From Paenibacillus paridis (GTDB lineage: Bacteria; Bacillota; Bacilli; Paenibacillales; Paenibacillaceae), in contig NZ_VCIX01000087.1 of NCBI RefSeq assembly GCF_006345825.1, forward strand, positions 62,202-126,201: DNA of 64,000 nt, given 5' to 3'. The position numbers and the translations under genes were made by a program. A model generated the notes under the pieces. It was given only the letters and a program-made list of their open reading frames with translations, was not told where the DNA came from and did not search any database. Below are positions 50,859 to 60,558 of this stretch, piece by piece; position 1 is the first letter of the stretch, and each line of letters opens with the position of its first letter.

Positions 50859-51734
50859 TTATGCTTTAACGGAACCGAGCAGAGCGCCTTTGGCAAAATG
50901 CTTTTGCAAAAACGGGTATACGAGCAGCACTGGCAGCGTTGCCACGACGATAACGGCCATTTTCACTGCTTGCGAAGGCGGCGGTACATCGGTATACACG
51001 GAATTGTCATAGCTCAGGCCGCTTGCCAATACGATAATTTGCCGCAGCAGCACTTGCGCCGGCCACTTGGCCGCATCGCTTAAATAGAGAATAGCGTGCA
51101 TATACGTATTCCAATAGGTCACCGCATAAAAAAGTGAAATCGTTGCAATTGCCGGGAGAGAGCAAGGAATAATAATACGGAACAATATACCGAAATCGTT
51201 GCAGCCGTCCATTTTAGCCGATTCCTCCAATGCACCCGGGAGCCCCTGAAAGAAGGTTTTAAGTATGATCATATTAAACACGTTAATGGATACCGGAATA
51301 ATCAAAGCCAGATATGAATCCAGCAAGCCCGTTTCCTTAACGGCCAGAAATGTAGGAATCATTCCGCCGTTGAACAACATCGTAAATACGAACAAAAACA
51401 TGATCCAATTGCGTCCCATCAAATCCTTGCGTGACAGCCCGTAAGCCGTTAACACCGAAATGAACATGCTCCAAATGGTTCCAAACGCTGTCACGCCAAT
51501 TGAAACGAGCATGGATCGAGTTAATGTACTAGTAGAAAAAATAAATCTGTATGCATCCAACGTAAATTCCGTTGGAATCAGCAAAAATTTTTTGGATGCT
51601 ATTTCGCCTGCCGTCGCAAAGGAGCTGCCAAAAACGTGAATAAACGGCAGTACCGTCACCAATCCGATGATGCCTAGCAGTAGAACATTCACTCCATTAA
51701 AAATCCGTCCGCTCCATGATTTGTCGCCTACCAT
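50859..51734 (-). CDS. Carbohydrate ABC transporter permease, LplC/YtcP type
   Basis: A 291-residue membrane protein with six spans: the first near 15-35 (VNVLLLGIIGLVTVLPFIHV). The EAA loop is LPGALEESAKMDGCNDFGIL near 175-195. The C-terminal part (FYAVTYWNTYMHAILYLSDA; LYPFLQKHFAKGALLGSVKA) is typical of LplC. It works with the LplB-like permease and the binding lipoprotein encoded just upstream. ATG 51732-51734 follows GGGAGGAAAAC. No ATPase gene is present, so it relies on a shared one. Confidence 0.93.
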   Translation of the reverse strand: MVGDKSWSGRIFNGVNVLLLGIIGLVTVLPFIHVFGSSFATAGEIASKKFLLIPTEFTLDAYRFIFSTSTLTRSMLVSIGVTAFGTIWSMFISVLTAYGLSRKDLMGRNWIMFLFVFTMLFNGGMIPTFLAVKETGLLDSYLALIIPVSINVFNMIILKTFFQGLPGALEESAKMDGCNDFGILFRIIIPCSLPAIATISLFYAVTYWNTYMHAILYLSDAAKWPAQVLLRQIIVLASGLSYDNSVYTDVPPPSQAVKMAVIVVATLPVLLVYPFLQKHFAKGALLGSVKA

Positions 51735-51766
51735 TTGTTTTCCTCCCCCCGTTCACTCTCGTGCTT

Positions 51767-52705
51767 CTAGTAAATGCCATCCTCGCCGTGTTTTTTCGCC
51801 AGCCAGTTCGCGCCAATAACCAGAACCAGCCCTACGAATCCTTTGAAAAAGCCGACTGCCGTGGAATAGCTGAGCTGCCCTTGATGGATACCCGTCACAT
51901 ATACATACGTATCGAATATTTCTGCCACCTGCCGATTTGTGGAATTGAGCAGCAAATACACATGCTCAAACCCCAGCTCCAGCACGTCGCCAATTTTCAG
52001 AATTAGCAAAACTATAATCACGCTTTTGATAGCCGGTAATGTAATGCTGACCATCTGTCTGATTCGACCCGCACCGTCCATCTTGGCCGCTTCGTACAGC
52101 TGTGGATCAACCGATGCGATTGCCGCTAGAAAAATAATGGTTCCCCAGCCAGCCTCACGCCATATGACCTGAAGAATATACATCGGGCGAAACCACTCTT
52201 CTTTAAGCAGGAAGTTGATTTTTTCAAACCCAAGCAACTCCAGCAAACTATTAAAAATACCGCCGTCCACCGTGAAAATAACAAAACTAATCGATACAAC
52301 GATGACCCACGACATAAAATGCGGCAAATAAATCAAGGTCTGAACCGTCCGTTTGTATTTCTCCGACCGCAGTTCGTTAAGCATCAAAGCCAGAATAATG
52401 GGTATAGGAAAAAAGATCAGCAGCTGCAGAGCAAATAAAATAATCGTATTGGAGAAGATCATCCAAAAGTCCGGAGAGCCAAACAATCGTTCAAAATGCT
52501 CAAAGCCTACCCATTCGCTGCCAAGAATCCCTTGATAGGATTTGTAGTTCTGAAATGAGATAATCAGACCATACATGGGAATATATTTGTAAATCAAAAT
52601 ATACAGCAGTCCCGGAGAGATCATCAGGTACAGCCACTTGTTTTTTAGAATGTTACGCATGATATGGGCTCGCTTGCCTGACGACATTGTCAGTTGGTTG
52701 TTCAT
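51767..52705 (-). CDS. Carbohydrate ABC transporter permease, LplB/YteP type
   Basis: A 312-residue six-span membrane protein. Start is ATG 52703-52705 behind GGAGGGCGG; the longer frame begins inside the leader. WLYLMISPGLLYILIYKYIP forms span 1, followed by the LplB-typical MYGLIISFQNYKSYQG. The EAA loop reads DPQLYEAAKMDGAGRIRQMV. It forms the translocation pore with the downstream LplC-type subunit. A very stable stem-loop separates its gene from that of the binding protein. Confidence 0.93.
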   Translation of the reverse strand: MNNQLTMSSGKRAHIMRNILKNKWLYLMISPGLLYILIYKYIPMYGLIISFQNYKSYQGILGSEWVGFEHFERLFGSPDFWMIFSNTIILFALQLLIFFPIPIILALMLNELRSEKYKRTVQTLIYLPHFMSWVIVVSISFVIFTVDGGIFNSLLELLGFEKINFLLKEEWFRPMYILQVIWREAGWGTIIFLAAIASVDPQLYEAAKMDGAGRIRQMVSITLPAIKSVIIVLLILKIGDVLELGFEHVYLLLNSTNRQVAEIFDTYVYVTGIHQGQLSYSTAVGFFKGFVGLVLVIGANWLAKKHGEDGIY

Positions 52706-52834
52706 CTTTTCCGCCCTCCTAAAGCGTTTTATAAACAAGTTTAACTAGCGGAAAACAAGGATATATGACTATAGGCGATTAGGTTTCTATTCAAACTGCT
52801 ATCTAGCAAGCAGAAATACAAGTATCGTTATGAC

Positions 52835-52874
52835 AGCGGCTGTCCCCGCTTGTATTCAGCAGGAACACGCCGCT
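52835..52874 (-). promoter_or_regulatory. Long intercistronic stem-loop after the binding-protein gene
   Basis: On the minus strand AGCGGC-G-TGTTCCTGCT pairs with AGCGGGGACA-GCCGCT around a seven-base loop. This gives 16 pairs, two of them G-U, with one bulged G. It begins ten bases past the stop codon of the binding-protein gene and has no T-run. A stabiliser or processing site that raises binding-protein mRNA over permease mRNA is the likely role (inference). Confidence 0.65.
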
Positions 52875-52884
52875 TAGCAGTACA

Positions 52885-54405
52885 TTATTTGTTTTGCTCG
52901 TAGGCAGCGTTAAACTCATCGATCATTTGCATACCGCCCTCAGACTTCCAGCGTTCCACTGCCTTGTTAAATCCGGCCTCATCCATTTCGCCCAGCATAT
53001 AGTTGTAGGTTGCATCCGTTATGATTTGAGCCAATCGGTCCTTGTGCTTGGTAAATGTATCGGAATCCAGCATAAGCGTTGGATCGGGCACGACAAACGC
53101 TTCATTGTCGACAAACAATTCCTGCGCTTTCTGCATTGGTGTGTAATCATACTTGCCTTCCAAACGGCTATTGGTCGCAGAATCACCAACCTCAATCGTA
53201 TTGTACGGTTTTACATCCCGGTCAATTTTCGCTTGCTCCTTTACGGGTACAGCCTTGCCGTCGACAACGGTATAGTGCTCGTTCTCAATGCCCCAGTACA
53301 GCATATTTGCGATATCAGGACTCATCATGCCATCCATAAAGGCTAGCACCTGCTTCAGCTCTTCCTCTGTCTTAATCGCTGATTTCGGGAACAGATAAGG
53401 GTGGTTGAAGCCTGGTCCTGAGAATACGGTGAATTTGCCGCTTGGCCCCTTCACTTGATTAAACACCTCGAGTTGTGCATCAGGTTGCAATTGCGCCAAT
53501 CCAGTATACAGCTGCTGCACATCACACATACAGCCGATATAAGCGCCGGCCTTGCTGTTCATGATCAAATTTTGCTGCTCGGTCTTGCTTGTAACTGGAA
53601 AATCAGAATTAATGTATCCGTTTGCACGCAGCTTCTTGAAAAACTCCATCGTTTCCTTGTATTCCGGGAACATAAATGCCGGTGCAAGCTTACCATCCAT
53701 TACACCCCACTCATTCGGCGTTCCGTTCCAGGAAGCGATCGTTTTGAATGCGCCGGACACCAAATCTCCGCGCTCTGCCAGACCAAAGGTATCCTTTTGA
53801 CCATTTTGATCGGGATCCTCAATGGTAAATTTTTCAAGCATCGTGTACAATTCATCCAGGTTTTGCGGATCGGACAATCCAAGCTGCTTAGCCCAATCCT
53901 GACGATAGATGATACCTTGGCGGGATAATGGCCTCCCTTGATAGAGCGCATACAGTTTGCCATCCACTTTGGTATTATTCAGCACTTCCGGGTTCAGCTT
54001 CTTTAAGTTCTCATATTGATCGATATAAGCAGAAATGTCCCAGAACTGTCCGTCACGGATGGCCTCGCGGTTGGCGCCTGTAATCGAGATATTAACGATG
54101 TCCGTCAGGCTTCCCGTAGCAAAAGCTGCGCTCATTCGATCCGGGAACGTAGATGCCGGAATCCATTGAATATCCAAATCTACATTCAGCTTCTCTTCAA
54201 TTAACTGCTCAATCTTGGGATCTGGCGTCTCTGCCATATGCAAAGGCGTCATGATGGAAATTTTTGCGGGAGCCGACTGGCCGCCAGTCCCTTCTGATCC
54301 TCCATTTTCTTTGCCCCCTGTTGAAGCATTGCCGCTACCATTACTACATGCGCTTGCCAGCACCGCTAGCGCCATCAGCATCCCCATTGCGACTTTTCTT
54401 TTCAT
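52885..54405 (-). CDS. Extracellular oligosaccharide-binding lipoprotein (LplA/YtcQ type)
   Basis: A 506-residue binding lipoprotein. Lipobox LASAC gives Cys20 as anchor, then a Gly/Ser/Asn linker to about 45. VDLDIQWIPASTFPDRMSAA, LYALYQGRPLSRQGIIYRQD and WAKQLGLSDPQNLDELYTML are typical of the large LplA-like family that serves LplB/LplC permeases. The C-terminal half has KDRLAQIITDATYNYMLGEM. Start ATG follows AAGGGG. A membrane AraC sensor gene lies upstream and a long stem-loop follows its stop. Likely ligands are pectin-derived oligosaccharides, judging from the GH105 gene. Confidence 0.93.
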   Translation of the reverse strand: MKRKVAMGMLMALAVLASACSNGSGNASTGGKENGGSEGTGGQSAPAKISIMTPLHMAETPDPKIEQLIEEKLNVDLDIQWIPASTFPDRMSAAFATGSLTDIVNISITGANREAIRDGQFWDISAYIDQYENLKKLNPEVLNNTKVDGKLYALYQGRPLSRQGIIYRQDWAKQLGLSDPQNLDELYTMLEKFTIEDPDQNGQKDTFGLAERGDLVSGAFKTIASWNGTPNEWGVMDGKLAPAFMFPEYKETMEFFKKLRANGYINSDFPVTSKTEQQNLIMNSKAGAYIGCMCDVQQLYTGLAQLQPDAQLEVFNQVKGPSGKFTVFSGPGFNHPYLFPKSAIKTEEELKQVLAFMDGMMSPDIANMLYWGIENEHYTVVDGKAVPVKEQAKIDRDVKPYNTIEVGDSATNSRLEGKYDYTPMQKAQELFVDNEAFVVPDPTLMLDSDTFTKHKDRLAQIITDATYNYMLGEMDEAGFNKAVERWKSEGGMQMIDEFNAAYEQNK

Positions 54406-54579
54406 GCTAATTCAACCCCTTAACCTGTATTTTCTGTTGCTGCTTCATCGTAAATGGTTAAGAAGCATATCGCCTATACTCATTTGGCTAGAACCCTTGC
54501 CATTCGTGACTTTCCGGCGATTACACGCCTCCATCCAACCAAATGATTATGCCTGATATTCCGCTTTTTCCTATCTTTA

Positions 54580-56871
54580 TTACAGGCTGCTATACTGAGA
54601 TCGATATTGCCCGGGCGTCATATCCTCTTGCTTGCGGAAAGCTCGAATAAAATTATGAGAATTGTTATATTTCAGCCGCTCTGCAATTTCCTTAACCGTC
54701 ATATCCGTTTCCGTCAGCCACTGCTTGGCAATATGCAGTCGGTAGCTGGCCAAATATTCACTGAAGGTGTAGCCCGTCTCTTTCTTGAATACGCTGCTCA
54801 AATAGCTTGCATTATAATGCAGGCGCACAGCACAGTCTTCTAGCGTAAATTCGAAATCATAGTGATTTTGAATCAAATCGATAATCCGTTCTGAAAGCTT
54901 CTGATCCTGCGAATGGCGGCGTTCAGCGAATTGCTGAAGCATAGGCATTATCAATTTACCTTTAAACCAATCTTCTATTTCACCGCTGACATGCAGCGCC
55001 AATACTTCCTCGTAAAGCGACATTCGGTAGGTCCCACTCTTGCCCAGAGCAATCCCTGCTTCCTGCCCAAGCAAGAGCAGCCGATTGAGCAGCCGAACCA
55101 GCGACAGCTGATAATGATCCGGCAATTGAATCTGGTTAATCGCTTCGGCCATCCAATTGCGGAGCAGCAAAACCGCTTCCTCCTGCTCAGCCAGCTTGAT
55201 CGCTTGAATCAAATCATGCTCAATGCGGGCAGGGTATTCGAAAGCAACGGAAGGTTTGCCCGAATGTAGACTACTGAAAGGCACAATAATCCCTTTGCCC
55301 AGTCGAATCCGGTGCGTCAGAGCCTCCAGTGATTCCTCGTACGCACGTGAAGCATATTTCATTTCCTGAAACGGCGCACTGATGCCAATACTGGCGGACA
55401 GGCCCAAATAACGCGTGATCAAATTCTTTAGTAATTCTGTTAGTTGATAAAACGGCTCCTCCACTTGCTGCCAGCTTTCTTCCTTATAACCAGCGACAAC
55501 GACCACCGAACGATCCATCAAAATAACTGGCAGCCGATTTTTCTTTGGAATAACCTCTTCCGATATATTCAACATGGCAAACAGCAGCAGCTCCAGATCC
55601 TTGGATTCATAATGAGTATTTTCGAGCGTATCCACTTGTATCGCCAGTACCGCCATTTGCTGCCAATGAGGTTGAAAGCCAAAATAATTCATCTTCTCGT
55701 GAATTTCTGCGTCGCGCAAACTCCCGCTGAGCATGCGGTGAAGGAATAGCGAGCTCACCTGCTGCACCTGGCTCCGCATCTCACTCTCCAGCTTGGAGTT
55801 AGAGTTAAACAGATGCTTAATATGATCCTCGATCACTTGCACTTCATTACGAGGAGAAACCTCGCTGCCCGAATCGCGGCCTTCAATCGCTTTGACCAAA
55901 CGCTTCAAGGGAGTATACAGCTTATTCGTACCCAGCAGGACAAAAAGAATCGATAATATCATAATGAATAAACTAATGCCCAGCGTTAACCAGCCAATCT
56001 GCCTTGATTCCTCAGTCAACTGATCAATCGATACGACAGACAGATAGGTCCAGCCGTTGAAGGTGGATTTGTAATAGGTAACCGTGTAAGGCCGACTGTC
56101 ATACATCGCCTGCAGCTGCCCTGATGGACCGTCAAAGCTCATCTCGGCCCCATATACCGGATGAGACGAAAGTGGCTTGCCTATCATGGCGCTGTCTTTA
56201 TGAAGCACAATTCGCTGCTCCTCATTTAGCACGATGATCTCTTCCTGGCCCTCTCCATCCGTTATTAATTCGGCAATGCTGCAAGCCGGAATGTTGGCAA
56301 TCGCTAGCGCATATTTATTAATCGTAATATTCGGCAGCTTTTTCACTAGACTGATCATATAAGGGCAGCTACGACTCGAGATCGCATCCTTATAGCTATT
56401 CTTTTCTACTAAAAGCCAAGAAGTATTATGAATCAATTCAAATTTATCCAGATACGTCCGCTCGTCGGGATGCTCATTCAGCCGCTTGATGCCCGAATTT
56501 TTGATGAGCCAATTTCGCTGCTTGTTCACGATAATGACATCCTCGACCTTGGTATCGAAGGATTGTAAATGAGTTATTTCGCTTTTTAAATTATTGTATA
56601 GTTGAAAATTTGGCGCGCTCATCACACTGTACAGAGCGTCCTCCATCACACGCGACTCGGCTAGATTCGTGAGCGTATGATCAACTGTCTTGAGCACTTG
56701 TTCAATATTGGCGTTCAGTTGCCGCACATACTGCAGCTCAGCCTGATTGACCCGCTCCTGCACTTGCTTGGAGGATTGGATATAGGAAAACAGCCCAATA
56801 ATGAGCACGGGTAAAATACTGATTACGCTTCCAAAAAGAATCATTTTGTTCAACAGGCTTTTTCTGCGCAT
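54580..56871 (-). CDS. Membrane-bound AraC-family sensor-regulator (YesS-like)
   Basis: A 763-residue one-component sensor. I use ATG 56869-56871; a TTG four codons earlier is possible. Span 1 lies near 8-30 (KMILFGSVISILPVLIIGLF). A Cache-type extracellular sensor covers about 35-285, with Cys residues at SSRSCPYM and NIPACSIAE. Span 2 is near 295-318, then a linker with an AraC-associated domain (about 360-640). The C-terminal HTH pair (about 660-760) reads TLEDCAVRLHYNASYLSSVF and TVKEIAERLKYNNSHNFIRA, ending MTPGQYRSQY. YesS-type proteins sense sugars outside and activate adjacent lpl-like operons. It lies directly upstream of the binding-protein gene. Confidence 0.93.
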   Translation of the reverse strand: MRRKSLLNKMILFGSVISILPVLIIGLFSYIQSSKQVQERVNQAELQYVRQLNANIEQVLKTVDHTLTNLAESRVMEDALYSVMSAPNFQLYNNLKSEITHLQSFDTKVEDVIIVNKQRNWLIKNSGIKRLNEHPDERTYLDKFELIHNTSWLLVEKNSYKDAISSRSCPYMISLVKKLPNITINKYALAIANIPACSIAELITDGEGQEEIIVLNEEQRIVLHKDSAMIGKPLSSHPVYGAEMSFDGPSGQLQAMYDSRPYTVTYYKSTFNGWTYLSVVSIDQLTEESRQIGWLTLGISLFIMILSILFVLLGTNKLYTPLKRLVKAIEGRDSGSEVSPRNEVQVIEDHIKHLFNSNSKLESEMRSQVQQVSSLFLHRMLSGSLRDAEIHEKMNYFGFQPHWQQMAVLAIQVDTLENTHYESKDLELLLFAMLNISEEVIPKKNRLPVILMDRSVVVVAGYKEESWQQVEEPFYQLTELLKNLITRYLGLSASIGISAPFQEMKYASRAYEESLEALTHRIRLGKGIIVPFSSLHSGKPSVAFEYPARIEHDLIQAIKLAEQEEAVLLLRNWMAEAINQIQLPDHYQLSLVRLLNRLLLLGQEAGIALGKSGTYRMSLYEEVLALHVSGEIEDWFKGKLIMPMLQQFAERRHSQDQKLSERIIDLIQNHYDFEFTLEDCAVRLHYNASYLSSVFKKETGYTFSEYLASYRLHIAKQWLTETDMTVKEIAERLKYNNSHNFIRAFRKQEDMTPGQYRSQYSSL

Positions 56872-57352
56872 ATCGCACGGCAACCTTTCTGCAAAGCTAT
56901 TATGTATTCCCTCAAATGGTTACATATATTATAGGCATGTGTCCTTCGGACTAGCAATCACTCGATAGCAAAATGGAACATAAGGGGATCGTTGATCTAG
57001 TAGATTACGATAATAGTGACATTAGACGGAGCAAAGCTATCTGATAAATAAAATAGCCAACACAAAAGCCGCCCCAAATGGAACGGCTACTGTGCATTTG
57101 TTGCTTGCTTATAAGGATACCTGCCCTATCGAACAAAAAACATCGTAAAAACAAGGTCGTGATTCTTTGGTTTTTATGCAAATTTGAGGATGTACATGTC
57201 TGGTTGACCGTTTGACTTAGGTTGAATGGTTACACTTTTGTCACATTCCAATAGCCAAACGAGCAAACCAATCCCTGCCAACCTATTTTCCCCGCCTAAT
57301 AAAATGTTAGAATAGAGTAATCATTTCAAAATATAAATTAGGAGCAAAACCC
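56872..57352. other. Intergenic region without a recognised gene
   Basis: A 481-base stretch separating divergent genes. The left end holds the promoter of the sensor-regulator gene (see next entry). At 57067-57088 a weak inverted repeat AGCCG/CGGCT is visible. The right end holds AGGAG (57341-57345) for the MFS start. I see no reading frame with a ribosome site and no RNA gene signature. Confidence 0.6.
56928..56957 (-). promoter_or_regulatory. Promoter of the YesS-like regulator gene
   Basis: On the minus strand TTGCTA (56952-56957) lies 18 bases from consensus TATAAT (56928-56933), about 57 bases before the ATG. Confidence 0.5.
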
Positions 57353-58813
57353 GTGCGCGCACATCCCATTTCCATTTTACGTATTACCGGTCTGTTAGAT
57401 GGTATTTCATTACTCGTATTGCTAAGTATCGCTATGCCTTTAAAATATATTTGGGGAATCGAGCAAGCTGTCACGATCGTAGGCAGCATTCACGGCGGCA
57501 TTTTCAGCATCTATGCCCTTGCGATTCTATATGCGGCCATTCGGATCAACTGGAGCCTCCTTTGGCCTGCAGCAGCAGTACTGGCGGCTTTTGTGCCGCT
57601 TGGCAACTTTTTGCTGGACTGGCAGCTCAAGAAGGCACAAACGAAATATAAGGTACGGCCATTCAACTACGCTCTGCTTGTGTACAGCATCGTATTTTTT
57701 TCTTTCTTTGATTTGTTCTCGCAGCTGCCCGTCATGAGCACCTTTGCTGCCTCCGTTGGTGCCAGCTCGTTTGTAGTTGGTTTTGTCATTGGGCTCTATT
57801 CGCTCGCCAATACGGTGGGCAATATCTTATCGGGCATTATGACGGACAAGATTGGGCCTTTCAAAATATTAATGGTCGGCTTGTTATTATCCAGCGCCGC
57901 TCTCATGCTGTATCATTTCGTCGATCAACCCTTCTTCTTAATTGTCGTTCGAATCCTACATGGCTTTGTCGCCGGATTAATCGTACCTGCTGCCTTCACC
58001 TTTTCAGCAAATACAACAATTAATGACCAGCAAGGCAAAAAAGTCGCCTTCACCGGCACCTTCGTTGGTCTCGCAGCCATTATTGGACCCGCATTCAGCG
58101 GTATCATGGCCAGTAAAACCTCTGTACCGTTCGTCTTTACCTGCGTGGCTGTATTAGGCTTTTCACTTGCTATTCTTTCGGCTATTTTTCTTAGCAAGTA
58201 TAAGGTAGCGAAGAAAGAGAAAATCAGTTCTGTCGTTCAACCATTAGGCTCGCTCTTTAACTCAGGCGTACTCAAAGCTTACGGCGGCGCTTTTTTCTTA
58301 ATGTTCTCCCAAGGCGTAATCGCCTATTTGCTGCCTTTGCATGTTCAAACGCTCGGCTATGATTCAAGGCTAAGCGGAACCTTAATGAGCACGTTCGGAA
58401 TTATTGCTGTCCTTATTTTTGTCCTGCCTACGAACCGGATTTTTGACCGGGTGGCCCCCGCCAAGACGATGGCCGTCGGCATTGGCTTGATGGGGATCAG
58501 CCAACTGCTCATCAGCCAATCGACAACTACGTTAACTTTGTATTTCGTGCTCGGACTATATGGCGTAGGCTTCGCCTTCTTGTTCCCGTCCATTAATACG
58601 ATGCTCATTAAAGCGACCCCTGCCGAGCTTCGCGGAAAAGCTTACGGTTATTTCTACGCCTTCTTCTCGCTGGGAGTCGTGGCAGGCTCCTCCGTACTCG
58701 GCTGGCTGCCCTTCGACATCACCGAAGGATTTATTTTCACCGGGATTGTACTGCTGCTATGTGCCGTTTTCGTTGCCTTTAACAAGCAGAGGGATTTAGC
58801 GTTGAATCCCTAA
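57353..58813 (+). CDS. DUF3817-MFS transporter fusion
   Basis: A 486-residue membrane protein that starts with GTG 57353, eight bases after AGGAG. Residues about 1-95 match DUF3817, normally a free small membrane protein with three spans: ITGLLDGISLLVLLSIAMPL, VGSIHGGIFSIYALAILYAA, WSLLWPAAAVLAAFVPLGNF. Residues about 100-480 are a full 12-span MFS permease: GNILSGIMTDKIGPFKILMV carries the loop 2-3 motif, and GTFVGLAAIIGPAFSGIMAS resembles the span 5 motif. The two parts are in one frame with no break. The MFS part looks like an arabinose-efflux or drug exporter. What DUF3817 adds is unknown. Confidence 0.87.
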   Translation: MRAHPISILRITGLLDGISLLVLLSIAMPLKYIWGIEQAVTIVGSIHGGIFSIYALAILYAAIRINWSLLWPAAAVLAAFVPLGNFLLDWQLKKAQTKYKVRPFNYALLVYSIVFFSFFDLFSQLPVMSTFAASVGASSFVVGFVIGLYSLANTVGNILSGIMTDKIGPFKILMVGLLLSSAALMLYHFVDQPFFLIVVRILHGFVAGLIVPAAFTFSANTTINDQQGKKVAFTGTFVGLAAIIGPAFSGIMASKTSVPFVFTCVAVLGFSLAILSAIFLSKYKVAKKEKISSVVQPLGSLFNSGVLKAYGGAFFLMFSQGVIAYLLPLHVQTLGYDSRLSGTLMSTFGIIAVLIFVLPTNRIFDRVAPAKTMAVGIGLMGISQLLISQSTTTLTLYFVLGLYGVGFAFLFPSINTMLIKATPAELRGKAYGYFYAFFSLGVVAGSSVLGWLPFDITEGFIFTGIVLLLCAVFVAFNKQRDLALNP

Positions 58814-58958
58814 TTACGTTGGGGGTACGTTGGGCAGCCTAACCCATGCTTGGCTAATCGGTCACAGCCCAAAAATGAGACCGACACAAGCTCGTTCGCA
58901 TGCTTTTCCAAATGTTGAATACATATTTAAGTATTCGGTAAACAGGAGGAAACAAGCC

Positions 58959-60509
58959 ATGGTTCAACACAGGCAATCGTTCATGAGAGGTACGCTGGTC
59001 TTGTCAGTCGCTGCTTTCATTAACCGCATTCTCGGCTTTATCAGCGGCATGTATATTGCTCGCGTACTGGGCGCGGAGGGAATCGGCCTCTTGATGATGG
59101 CGCATCCGCTCGTCCCGCTCGTCATTACGATTACGGAGCTTGGATTGCCCGTGGCAATTTCAAAGCTGGTTGCGGAGGCACACGCTCGTGGCGAACGAGG
59201 GAAAGTGCGGCGAATCCTGCACGTCTCGCTAGCCGTTACAAGTGTCTTAAGCATAGCGCTTACGACTATTTCATTATTAGGCTCTGAATGGATCGCATCC
59301 ATCTTGTTGAGCGATCAACGCGCTTATTATGCGATGCTCGCGATTACGCCGATCGCGCCGATTGTCGCCATCTCCGCGGTGCTAAAAGGATACTTCCGCG
59401 GCATGCAGCAGATGAAGACCATCGCAGCCTCCGATGTGCTCGAGCATACGGTGCAAATTGCATGTGTCCTTGCCTTGGTACACCTATTGCTGCCTTTCGG
59501 CATCGCGTATGCAGCTGCGGGCGCAATGGCTGCATCTGTCGTCAGCGAAGCGATCAGCCTCTTATTCCTAATCGCAAGCTATAAGCTATACGGCGAATCG
59601 AAGCTGCAGGGAGAGACGTGGGCGAGCAACGTGAAACAAGGAAGAAGCACACTGGGAGAGCTGCTGCAGATCGGGCTGCCGACGACCGGGCACGGGGTCA
59701 TTCATTCGTTATATAACACCTTCCAACCGCTTCTCATTACATCCAGCTTGGCGCTGGCTGGCGTTGGCACGCTGTTAGCCACAAAGCAGTTCGGGCTGCT
59801 GGCCGGCTATGTGTTTCCACTGCTGTTCATGCCAAGTTTTATAACGCAGTCCTTGTCCACCGCTCTCATTCCTGCCATTGGCGAGGCAGCGGCGAACAAG
59901 AACAATCTGCTTATGCATGAGAGGATGAATCAGGCGCTAAGCTTGGGACTTCTGATTGGCGCGCCTGCGACCGTCATCCTGTTCGAATGGGCCACCCCAC
60001 TTACGACGCTAATTTACAATGCACCGGAAGCCGGATTGCTTCTGAAAATATTGGCGCCAATGTTTTTCTTGCATTACTTCGACGCACCGCTGCATGCAAT
60101 CCTGCTCGGGCTCGGCCGCGCGAAAGCTACATTGTGGAACTATGTGGCGGCAACCATTTTCAAGACGGTCGGGATTTTCGTATTCGGCAGCCAATTCGGC
60201 ATAATCGGAATCGCGTACGGCATCGGCATCGGAATTGTCATGCAAACACTGTTAAACTTCTTTTCGATCTCAGGCTCGATCGGATTTTATTGGAGCATTC
60301 GTCCTTATATCAAGGTTGGAATTTGTATGATGCTGATGGCAATTTGCGGACACTGGACCTACAACTATTTTACCGTCCAAGGCCTTCCGCTTTTATGGAG
60401 CGTAATAACTTCAATCGTCTCGTCCTTGCTTTTCTATTTCATTACGCTCGTATTGACGGGTACGTTGAATTGGAAAAGTAAGCTCCAACGGTTTTCGATT
60501 CCATGGTAA
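58959..60509 (+). CDS. spoVB: Stage V sporulation protein B / polysaccharide-type flippase
   Basis: A 516-residue MATE/MOP flippase with about 14 spans. The start is ATG 58959, behind AGGAGGAAACAAGCC; the longer frame lacks a site. The N-terminus reads SFMRGTLVLSVAAFINRILG and FISGMYIARVLGAEGIGLLM, the standard opening of SpoVB. Conserved blocks include LGLPVAISKLVAEAHARGER and PTTGHGVIHSLYNTFQPLLI. In B. subtilis SpoVB is needed for spore cortex synthesis and is thought to move a lipid-linked precursor. Paralogues (YkvU, YtgP) exist, so exact orthology is not proven. Confidence 0.82.
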   Translation: MVQHRQSFMRGTLVLSVAAFINRILGFISGMYIARVLGAEGIGLLMMAHPLVPLVITITELGLPVAISKLVAEAHARGERGKVRRILHVSLAVTSVLSIALTTISLLGSEWIASILLSDQRAYYAMLAITPIAPIVAISAVLKGYFRGMQQMKTIAASDVLEHTVQIACVLALVHLLLPFGIAYAAAGAMAASVVSEAISLLFLIASYKLYGESKLQGETWASNVKQGRSTLGELLQIGLPTTGHGVIHSLYNTFQPLLITSSLALAGVGTLLATKQFGLLAGYVFPLLFMPSFITQSLSTALIPAIGEAAANKNNLLMHERMNQALSLGLLIGAPATVILFEWATPLTTLIYNAPEAGLLLKILAPMFFLHYFDAPLHAILLGLGRAKATLWNYVAATIFKTVGIFVFGSQFGIIGIAYGIGIGIVMQTLLNFFSISGSIGFYWSIRPYIKVGICMMLMAICGHWTYNYFTVQGLPLLWSVITSIVSSLLFYFITLVLTGTLNWKSKLQRFSIPW

Positions 60510-60558
60510 ATCGTTTTTGTTCTGTATCTTCCATCTTGTCTTTGGATTGTTTAAATGA

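Noticed and set aside
57067..57088. Short inverted repeat AGCCG/CGGCT in the large intergenic gap
   Set aside because: Only five pairs, no T-run and no gene end next to it; not enough to call a terminator.
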